From: Cyrtodaria siliqua
Taxonomy: Eukaryota; Mollusca; Bivalvia; Adapedonta; Hiatellidae
Assembly: GCA_037043455.1 (NCBI GenBank)
Contig: JAWPHD010000087.1
Location: 186,001 to 250,000, forward strand
Length of the DNA: 64,000 nt
Direction of reading: 5' to 3'
The notes under the pieces are model-generated. The model saw nothing but the letters and a program-made list of their open reading frames with translations, was not told the origin of the DNA and ran no database searches. Positions 57,395-64,000 of the stretch are shown here, one piece after another (the stretch's first letter is position 1; each line of letters opens with the position of its first letter). A program made the translations under genes and the position numbers.

Positions 57395-58178
57395 ATGGTT
57401 GACAACAATGAACTAGAAACTGCTATTGACGATGCTTCAAAACAAATGAGAACTGCTTTTACTACTGAAATAACTCTAATTCAAATAATAAATGAGCAGA
57501 TAAACACCAACGTTGCCGATATCAGTAAAGAGTTTGAAGATATCAAAAAGAAACTTGAGACTGCTTTTGATGATGTTTTAAAGCATTTGAAAGCTGCCCA
57601 GGATGATAGAAGCAAAGCTTTTGACGGCGAAATAGCTTCATTGAAACAGTTTAATCAAAAGTCTGATAGTCGCCACACAGCAATTCTTGGTATAATTGAT
57701 GAGTTGAAAGTAAAAGTAGAATATGCAAGTCGGATTATTATGTTTAAAGCAACACTAGATGGAATAAGCATTATGTTTGACAGTAAGCGTTATGTCATAC
57801 CCAACAAAAAAAACCACTTGAAAGAATCATTCGTAAATATTTTCTCGGGGCGTTTACTCTTGCAACCAACCCGTTTATTAATACTGAAGAATATTTTGTT
57901 TTTGATGGGTTCTTTATTAGTAAATTTGGGAGTTATGTATTTGAAATGGACTTTACTTTACAGGAGGGGACGAGATACATTTTTATCTTAGGAATGCAAA
58001 CCAGCAAAAGTTATTATATCCAAAACTAGAAAATGACAAACGAACAATAAAAGAAACATTTGAACTATTTCTTACAGTGGGTAGAGCATTATTTTTCGGA
58101 TCAACAGTAGAAATTAGCACTACCCAAGTTTTTAATTTTGAAAAATCAAGTTTAAAAATGTTTTATTTAGGTGATTAA
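57395..58178 (+). pseudogene. Fibre-like coiled-coil protein 2, frameshifted
   Basis: ATG at 57395 follows the previous stop by 3 bases. Residues 1-110 are heptad-rich with repeated (A/S)FDDVLK- and DDRSKAF-type segments, like a trimeric shaft. Near 57800 the frame shifts; the original frame ends at 57991 with a hydrophobic tail that looks spurious. A different frame carries the likely globular end to TAA at 58176-58178. Function at the particle surface is inferred only. Confidence 0.55.
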
Positions 58179-58196
58179 TTTATCTATTTATATTAT

Positions 58197-58999
58197 ATGG
58201 AACAAATAATTGTATTATCATCAGAAAAAGCGTCAATAATTCATAGCTCAAATACACCGAGTAATTTTACAACTGTATTTGATAGTCCATTAATATTAGG
58301 CAGGAACAAACAGTATGGCATCGTACTTGATAATATTAATTCCATGACTTACTCAGGGTATAATATTAGTGAAGATTTTAATAACAAAATGATAAGGTAT
58401 CGCAATGAAACAGATTGGAAAAGTATTATTTTTACAAATGGAATTTACAGTTATGCTGATATCGATAATTACATAAAATAAACATTGAATGTAAATGGCG
58501 ATTTAACCGATGACTCACCTGTACCAATAAAAATTGATTTTGATTTATCAAGTTTCAAATGTTTAGTTACCATTCATGATAAGTTCGTACTTGATTTAAG
58601 AGAAACAAACTTTCACACCTTGATCGGGTTTGACAAAGATGCAGTTATTAGAGAAACTAAATTTGGAACTGTAACACCAAACATAACAAATTATATCGAT
58701 ACATTGTATATTCGCTGTGATTTGATAAGTAATTCTATTGTTGATGGATCATACGGGGATGTCATTTATGAAATAAGTACAGTACAGCTGATCTTACGAG
58801 ATCGTATCCTTTTAAAGATGAACCGATAAGAGTCGGGTTCTGTAAAGTAAACAAAACGATCATTAACATTATTAATAATTACATTACTGATTTCTCTGGT
58901 AAGATTATTAATCTTAATGGTGTCCACACATCATTTCGATTTGTTTTGAAGGAATTAATGCAACATAAGTTATTTGGCACGTTTAAAAAAAGTTTATGA
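58197..58999 (+). pseudogene. Penton-like minor capsid protein, broken
   Basis: ATG at 58197 starts just after a TTATATTATATGG gene-start sequence. The N-terminal block has NFTTVFDSPLILGRNKQYG, IVLDNINSMTYSGYNI and the GIYSYADIDNYIK element, a pattern recurrent in minor capsid (penton-like) proteins of Polintons. An in-frame TAA at 58479-58481 interrupts, the same frame continues to about 58795, and a frameshift moves the last 65 or so codons (INNYITDFSGKI, VHTSFRF) to another frame ending at TGA 58997-58999. About 265 codons in all. In the family this protein forms the capsid vertices. Confidence 0.65.
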
Positions 59000-59360
59000 C
59001 ACTAGTACGGGAACATATACTCAAGTTGATCGATTAACTGGAGCTGGTATATTTGAAATTTTTTCAAAAGTCGGATCAAAGATATTCAGTGAGTCTGTGA
59101 AAACCGCAGGTAAAAAAGCATTAGAAACTGCTGGTAAACAAATCATAAAGAGCGGTTCTAAAAAACTTGGAGATGAAGTAGGTAAAATGGCTGCTGATAA
59201 ATTAGTTTCAGTTATAAAACCTAAATCAAAAGGCGATATAATTTAAAAGAACTTACAAAGGCTGATAACAAAAAAGAAGTTAAATGCAAAAATTAACAGA
59301 TTACTATCCGGAAGAGGAAATATTCATGCAAGAATTAATCGATTAATTAATAAAACATAA
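58965..59360 (+). pseudogene. Small basic virion-like protein, nonsense-broken
   Basis: The frame runs from about 58965 (an ATA codon where an ATG would be expected) to TAA at 59358-59360, interrupted by an in-frame TAA at 59244-59246. The first 90 residues include YDTSTGTYTQVDRLTGAGIF and an amphipathic Lys/Ala-rich run (KTAGKKALETAGKQI, GKMAADKL). After the stop the same frame gives KINRLLSGRGNIHARINRL. Membrane-active or DNA-binding minor virion proteins such as adenovirus pVI or PX have this style; assignment is by composition only. It overlaps the end of the minor capsid gene. Confidence 0.5.
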
Positions 59361-59381
59361 TCTAATTACTAGTATACATAG
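59358..59381 (+). promoter_or_regulatory. Shared AT-rich gene-start motif, site 2
   Basis: TAATCTAATTACTAGTATAC lies before ATG 59382; its first three bases are the stop codon of the preceding frame. Confidence 0.5.
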
Positions 59382-60655
59382 ATGTTTCGAAGTAATCAAT
59401 ATAATACTAGATATGAACATGTACCTATTCAGTTAGATACCCCCATACCACAACCAGGAAATAATACCAGGCAAATGAAAAGTGGCTACCAATTTTCGTT
59501 AAATGACAGAAGTTCTTACTTTGATTGGTATAACGCATATTTTGAAATCAGTTTTCAAGTAAACATACCTCTCGATTGAGCTGCTTTTGCAGCCGCCGAT
59601 GAAATTGCTCTAATTAACGATGCAGCTTCACTGATTGATCAAATGCAAGTAAAGCAAAATGGAAAAATAGTTTACGATGGAAATAACTCTTCACATATTT
59701 GTTAATGTCAAAAGCTTGCTTGAAATTTCTGATGATTATGTAAAGACAACCGGAACAAATGAATACTTTTATTTAGATACCACGACTGTGGCAGAATCTC
59801 GAAATGATCAAGTTGGTTATAATTCAGGATTTGCGATTCGTTATGCTTTAATCATAACTAATCAAAAAGTTGACTCTATAATACCATTAAATAAATATTC
59901 CTTCTTTGGAGGCTTGGAAACAAACATGCTTCCTCCTAGTCAGATTCAAATCAGCTTGCAAATGACAGATGATAATGTGCTAATTTCCAAAGCTGGTGGC
60001 GATGATGGTCGAGTAGTTATTAATAAATTAGTTTTGTGGATACCCAGAATGATATTTAACTCAGATGGTTTAAGTTACGTAATGACAAATCATATGACAT
60101 CAACAAGATGGACTTATCTTCGTGAAATGATACAAGAAAGCGGAAGTTCTCTACTAACTGAATCCGTATTTAGAATAACGGCTGGTGTTAAAAATCCCAA
60201 ACATGTGTTTGTGTATTTGCAAAGGTCAAAACAAGTGTTCTTCTCAAACACAAAATACTCACCTTTTAGATACTTTTAAACTAAATGCTGCTGATGCTAA
60301 TTGCTATTGACAATCAGCTAGATTGGAAGTTGGAAACGGCGTATATTATCCAGAAACTGAATACAGCCATGATAATATTATAAGAATATTCAGAGATGTT
60401 ATTAATTGTTCTTACAAACAAAATGATAAAAACACTGGAACTTTACTAAACGTGGTTAATTTTAAAACTCTTTTCGGAATGATATATTTCGATTTAAGTT
60501 ACACTGGTAATGAGGTCAGTATTGATCCAAAACAACTAAGTTTGAGATATAAATTAAATAACCTTCCTGGCGGTAGATATACAGTTTATGCTTTGGTTTT
60601 CTATGAAGAAAATGTAGTTACTGATGCCTTTGGAAATGAACTAGTTATTGTTTAA
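59382..60655 (+). pseudogene. Major capsid protein (double-jelly-roll type), broken
   Basis: ATG 59382 starts a protein of about 420 codons. Breaks: TGA at 59577-59579, a frameshift near 59680, another near 60235, TGA near 60307, and return to an open frame to TAA 60653-60655. Recognisable blocks are the N-terminal RSNQYNTRYEHVPIQLDTPI, SYFDWYNAYFEISFQV, SGFAIRYALIITNQKVDSII with PLNKYSFF, the central LVLWIPRMIFNSDG, and the C-terminal FKTLFGMIYFDLSY and GGRYTVYALVFYEE. Length and block order fit Polinton capsid proteins of the adenovirus-hexon lineage; the fold is inferred, not seen. It forms the capsid shell in active relatives. Confidence 0.75.
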
Positions 60656-60672
60656 TCTAACTAATAATATAT
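60653..60672 (+). promoter_or_regulatory. Shared AT-rich gene-start motif, site 3
   Basis: TAATCTAACTAATAATATAT lies directly before ATG 60673; its first three bases are the stop codon of the capsid gene. Confidence 0.55.
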
Positions 60673-61510
60673 ATGACTTACGTAAATTATTCAGTAAATT
60701 TGACAGATTGCCAGAAACAAAGTTTAGCAAAGGCTTATTAGAACACGAGCGAATAAACACTCAGGTTAAAAAATAACCAACTAACTGGGAATTTCCCCTT
60801 GTCGCTGACAGCTACCCAGATTAACAATATTAACAAAGCTAAATCTAATGGACGGGGATTAGATATAAGTATATCAAAATCACAAATGAGGTCTCAGTTA
60901 AAAATGGAGGCTTTTTAGTGCATTAGCTGGTTTGTTAACTAAAACAATATTACCAACATTTGCTAGATTTGCTCCAAAGATATTAGGACCTTTAGCAACA
61001 GGGGCACTTAGTGGTCTGGCAAGCACTGGAATTGGTAAAATATTTGGAAATGGAATGGTAACTGTTCCTGCTGATAAAAAAACAAACACTTTTAAAATCA
61101 AATAAATTAACACTTGCACACAAAAACAAAATAGCAAAGTCAAAGGGTTGCTGAACTATCAAAAAAACAACTGCAAGATGTACTGGCATGTGCTTCTAGT
61201 AAACAAACGGTCACTGCTTTCAGTGATAAAAAACAGCAAGACTGACGGCAACTGTTCCTAGTTATTAAATCAAACACTTCTCGCATCAAATAAATTAACA
61301 GCTGCACAAAAAAATAAAATAGCAAAGTCAAAAGGTCGCTGCCCTGTTAAACTAACAAAAAAACAACAACAGGACGGGGGATTTCTTGCATCATGAGGAA
61401 TTCCATTGATCGGATCTCTTATTAGTGGCTTAACTGGAAAAGGTTTGCAAGTAGATCGAAGAGGAAATGGTTTACAAATAGACTCACAAATCCTATTTGT
61501 AAAAAAATAA
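60673..61510 (+). pseudogene. LTxxQ-repeat viral protein, broken, with internal duplication
   Basis: The N-terminus has LTDCQKQSLAKAY followed by a stop, and then SLTATQINNINKAKSNGRGL with DISISKSQMRS in one frame, the repeat style (LTxxQ...KA...G) of a protein common in Polinton-like elements. Around 60940-61060 a shifted frame gives a glycine-rich hydrophobic stretch (GPLATGALSGLASTG). Near 61090-61150 and again at 61280-61345 a DNA segment with TCAAATAAATTAACA and AAAATAGCAAAGTCAAA is repeated (about 190 bp apart), so part of the gene is duplicated. The end holds IPLIGSLISGLTGKGLQVD. Suggested role in the family: capsid-internal or membrane-interacting protein. Confidence 0.5.
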
Positions 61511-61524
61511 ATAAATAAAATAAT

Positions 61525-61947
61525 GAACCTATCTCTAACTTAGATATAATAAAATGGGTTAAGCAGTTAGGTATACAGAAATTCAGTGGGGTGTACAGCA
61601 AAAACAAATTACCGGCAAAACAAAATAAACAAAAACCTGGTATTATTAATCTGGATGATCATACTGGACTTGGCACACAATAGACTTGTTACTATGATAA
61701 TTATTACTTCGATCCGTTTGGTCTGAGCCCACCAAAAGAAGTTTTAGCGTACATACCTAATATAAAATACAACAATATTCAGTATCAAGATAAAACAAGT
61801 GTTCAATGTGGATATTTCTGTCTATTCTTCATTAAAAAGATACAAGAACGAAATAGTACGTATGATATTATTTACAAATTATTAAAACCTTACAAACCAG
61901 TAGAAAATGAAAACATCATAAAATCATATTTTGTAAACGAAGTTTAA
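61525..61947 (+). pseudogene. Adenain-like cysteine protease, broken
   Basis: The open frame is EPISNLDIIKWVKQLG to TAA 61945-61947, with one in-frame TAG at 61681-61683. The protease layout is visible: NLDDHTGLGT (where the family has GTHW; here Gln then the stop replace His-Trp), YFDPFGLSPP (acidic catalytic residue), and QDKTSVQCGYFCLFFI (oxyanion Gln and catalytic Cys). Loss of the His makes it inactive apart from the stop. The true start is unclear; ATG at 61523 is out of frame by one base. In active relatives it cleaves virion proteins during maturation. Confidence 0.8.
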
Positions 61948-61963
61948 TCTAATCATATTATAT
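61945..61963 (+). promoter_or_regulatory. Shared AT-rich gene-start motif, site 4
   Basis: TAATCTAATCATATTATAT runs into ATG 61964. The first three bases are the protease stop codon. Its core is identical to site 1. Confidence 0.65.
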
Positions 61964-62455
61964 ATGAGTTATTGCATCAAAGAAAAAAAGGTTACTGAAA
62001 ATGTTGATCCTAAAAATGTTTTAGCAAAAAATGGTAGAAAAATGTTAAGAGCAACTTGTGCATCTTGTGGTATTACTAAAACAAAGTTTGTTAAAAACAC
62101 AGAAGGTGGTAATATTGATATTCATAAAGCTATGCTTCCTCTGTTACCTAACAAGTTGTTAGCAATTCCTGGTTATAAATATTGCGGTCCTGGTAATCCA
62201 CTGAATAGCGGGGAACCGGTAAATGAATTAGATGCTGTTTGTAAAGATTATGATTATTGTTATGACGAAAACCCTAGTAATAAATCAACGTGTGATAAAA
62301 ACATGTTGACGGTTTAAATTTTTTTTAAACCGGCCAACATGTTTTTATCACACGTTGATTCTAAAACTATTGGAGAAAAGATTGCTAAAAATTTGATAGT
62401 AAAACCAGTTATTAGTACAAAATATAAACTTGGTCTTGTAAACTCAAAAAACTAG
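61964..62455 (+). pseudogene. Zinc-ribbon plus phospholipase A2-like viral protein, interrupted by a palindrome
   Basis: The N-terminus ([24 protein letters not shown]) resembles the DUF5679 zinc ribbon, with one of four Cys positions apparently lost (CIKE). After HKAMLPLLP comes the phospholipase A2 calcium loop [15 protein letters not shown] and the active-site helix VCKDYDYCY, where the expected catalytic His is Tyr. The frame stops at 62315-62317 inside a 78-bp palindrome (62283-62360); the remaining codons (DSKTIGEKIAKNLIV) continue in the same frame to TAG 62453-62455. In parvoviruses and Polintons such domains help the particle breach membranes; this copy is disabled. Confidence 0.75.
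62283..62360. repeat. 78-bp near-perfect palindrome
   Basis: Arms 62283-62308 and 62335-62360 are exact 26-bp reverse complements (one end is AATCAACGTGTGATAAAAAC). The stem continues inward as CGGTTTAAA / TTTAAACCG after one mismatch or bulge, leaving a T-rich loop. One arm is gene sequence (CDKNML region), so it looks like an inverted duplication made in place. Confidence 0.9.
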
Positions 62456-63398
62456 AAAAGGCGTTGAAATAGACTGACAAGTTAGCAGATGAACTTTATA
62501 AGCCTATACGAAGAAAGTTTACACAACGCCGTGTGATTATTAATGAAATTGATAAAATATGGTCTGCTGATTTGGTTGATATGCAATCGTTTTCAAAGTA
62601 TAATAAAGGTACTAAATACTTGCTTACTGCAATTGATGTGTTTAGTAAAAATGCTTGGGTTGCGCCGGTTCCAAATAAAACTGGTTTAGAAATTACTAAA
62701 GCGTTCCAACAGATAATCAGTACAGGAAGACAGTGTAAATTGTTGTGGGTTGATCAAGGTGTGGATTTTTATAACAAGACGTTTAAGCATTACCTTAGTG
62801 ACATATCGAAATGTATCACACTTTTAATTTTGGAAAGGCTGTAGTAATTGAACGATTTAACAGGACATTAAAAGAAAAGATGTGGAAATATTTTACAGCT
62901 AACAATACAAATACATATTTAGACGTGTTGCAAGAAATGGTTGACACATATAATAACACAAAACATCGGAGTATTAAAATGACACCGACTGAAGCAAGTG
63001 ACGAAAAGAATAAAGGAACGGTGTATTTCAACTTGTATGGAAAAATGAGAAGTAATCAAATTAAGGCAAAGTTTAAAATAGGGGATAATATTAGAATCAG
63101 CAAATATAAAAGAACGTTTGAGAAAGGTTATACCCCAAATTGGACTGAAGAAATATTTTTTGTTGATGAAATTCAAAACACAAATCCTGTGACATACAAA
63201 ATAAAAGATTTAAACAACGCAAACATTGATGGAAGTTTTTATGAATTAGAAATGATAAAAGCAAAGCAAGAAATATTCAGGATTGAAAAAGTAATACGAC
63301 GTGATTACAAAAAGAAACAAGCATTGATTAAATGGAAGGGTTACAATGAAGATTTCTATAGTTGGGTTCCATTCAGGGATATAGAAAATATTAAATAA
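62446..63398 (+). pseudogene. Chromodomain integrase (Polinton type), broken
   Basis: The frame, overlapping the end of the previous gene, carries a TAG at 62470-62472, then ELYKPIRRKFTQRRV and the catalytic core: first Asp in IWSADLVDM (about 62560), second Asp in LLWVDQGVDFYN (about 62740-62775). After a frameshift near 62815 comes the Glu in VVIERFNRTLKEK (about 62833-62875). C-terminal parts are an SH3-like FKIGDNIRISKYKRTFEKGY and a chromodomain with FRIEKVIRR, ALIKWKGYNEDFYSWV and PFRDIENI, ending at 63396-63398. All DDE residues remain, but the gene cannot be translated whole. In active elements it inserts the linear genome; the chromodomain may guide it to chromatin marks. Confidence 0.88.
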
Positions 63399-63434
63399 GG
63401 GTTTAAAAATAATTATATGTGGTATTAGTATATA

Positions 63435-63668
63435 ATGGAACAAGAAAGATTAGAAAAGGTTTGCAGAAAACTTAACTATTTAAAAGATAAATATAGAAGA
63501 CAATTGATGACAAGCAAGCAACTCCAAGTAGAATATGAAGTAGTTGGTGATAATTTTATGGACACCAATAAAAGACGACTGCTGGTCGAAATGGATAATT
63601 ATGAACACGAGCTGGATGGAAACAGAGAAGAGCTTCTTGAACTGAAATACAAAATAGCAAAGTGTTGA
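63435..63668 (+). CDS. Small coiled-coil viral protein, intact (77 aa)
   Basis: ATG 63435 follows an AT-rich TTAGTATATA sequence. The protein is highly charged and helical (LEKVCRKLNYLKDKYRRQLM, HELDGNREELLELKYKI) with heptad spacing. No family was recognised. It lies 36 bp after the integrase stop and on the same strand, so it belongs to the element's transcription unit. Confidence 0.55.
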   Translation: MEQERLEKVCRKLNYLKDKYRRQLMTSKQLQVEYEVVGDNFMDTNKRRLLVEMDNYEHELDGNREELLELKYKIAKC

Positions 63669-63683
63669 AAAATAAAATACTCC

Positions 63684-63749
63684 ATGGTAAAACATGATAT
63701 GCAGAGTGATGATGAAGACTACTGTGCGGTTCCGTCTGACTTTGCTTAA
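63684..63749 (+). CDS. Possible 21-codon acidic micro-ORF
   Basis: ATG 63684 to TAA 63747-63749 gives a short peptide with SDDEDYCAVPSDFA. It may be the decayed end of a further viral gene or chance. Confidence 0.2.
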   Translation: MVKHDMQSDDEDYCAVPSDFA

Positions 63750-64000
63750 TGAGTTGCAAGTGTTTTAGTAATTTACAAAATTAATAGATACTGTGGGTAC
63801 TGGTAATGTTCTTCCTAAGCGAAGGGTAATCAAGCAGTTTGTATAGTTGTGTGGGGTCTGGCAGCAAGCCATTTGGCGTTTGTAAATGTTTGTGTTAAGG
63901 ACAACTGGAGACAACTTGATAACTGTTTGATTGCTTTGTCGCGAGGGAAAAACTGTGCCTACACCCTCAGTATCTATACTACTGCCGAGCTCCTCCAAAA
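63750..64000. other. Right flank of the viral element, unassigned
   Basis: No DNA polymerase, TIR or target duplication was recognised. A 77-codon minus-strand frame (63998-63765, open at the window edge) with VGTVFPSRQSNQTVIKL and LRLGRTLPVPT was not identified. Confidence 0.35.

Larger units (their letters stand above)
55123..63749. mobile_element. Endogenous Polinton/Maverick-like (adintovirus-like) element, inactive
   Basis: Two minus-strand and about eleven plus-strand genes are tightly packed. The set includes the hallmark genes of this virus/transposon class: packaging ATPase, major and minor capsid proteins, adenain-like protease and chromodomain integrase. Phospholipase A2 and LTxxQ-repeat proteins also occur in such elements. 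Stops and frameshifts hit most genes. Family-B DNA polymerase, usually present, is not seen. Neither TIRs nor the 6-bp target duplication typical of the class could be found, and the element may extend past position 64000. Confidence 0.85.

Noticed and set aside
63765..63998. 77-codon minus-strand frame at the right edge
   Set aside because: Open at the window edge but not recognised and without splice or family evidence; noted only as unassigned.

Overview
This is AT-rich animal nuclear DNA with few genes and many repeats. A marine invertebrate, most likely a bivalve mollusc, fits best. The grounds are GT-AG introns, tRNA-derived SINEs, arrays of about 160 bp monomers ending in a GACGGACGG-type tail, the AAGAGGCCCAAGAGGGCC head sequence, and dispersed repeat families that recur every few kilobases. 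The lineage is inferred from sequence style and recalled families; no database search was possible.

Layout. 0-14 kb: short dispersed repeats, one last exon of an RGK-type small GTPase (2.3 kb), and a decayed non-LTR retrotransposon 3' end (8.9-9.7 kb). 14.9-17.6 and 21.8-23.9 kb: two composite elements built as head, G-rich tract, tandem array and (GACG)-type tail, each carrying later insertions. 19.35-20.7 kb: a second non-LTR remnant. 24.3-25.9 kb: an 11-bp minisatellite with a higher-order repeat of about 510 bp. 28-29.4 kb: further arrays. 29.9-32.6 kb: a head-to-head pair, an apparently intact spliced accessory gene (minus) and a decayed Kolobok-like transposase (plus). 33.1-35.3 kb: a 37-bp minisatellite. 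35.5-36.4 kb: a perfect 27-bp inverted repeat and another array with the GACGG tail. 39-40.3 kb: Tc1-type transposase and reverse-transcriptase debris. 41.1-43.7 kb: the best host gene, a two-exon secreted SleB-like cell-wall hydrolase. 44-51.9 kb: more reverse-transcriptase fragments, arrays and dispersed repeats. 52.87-54.86 kb: a 2-kb element with terminal inverted repeats (TIRs) and a 9-bp target duplication.

The last 9 kb (55.1-63.75 kb) is an endogenous Polinton/Maverick-like (adintovirus-like) viral element. It has a packaging ATPase, two fibre-like proteins, a penton-like minor capsid protein, a double-jelly-roll-type major capsid protein, an LTxxQ-repeat protein, an adenain-like protease, a zinc-ribbon/phospholipase A2 protein, a chromodomain integrase and small basic or coiled-coil proteins. 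Most genes carry stops or frameshifts, so this copy is dead. No family-B DNA polymerase is visible. Several gene junctions share an AT-rich motif that overlaps the stop codon of one gene and runs into the start of the next, which I read as a shared promoter.

How the parts relate: only the hydrolase, the RGK exon and perhaps one small exon at 48.4 kb look like host genes. The rest is mobile DNA in layers, with young insertions (SINE, LINE tail, dispersed family A) sitting inside older arrays.
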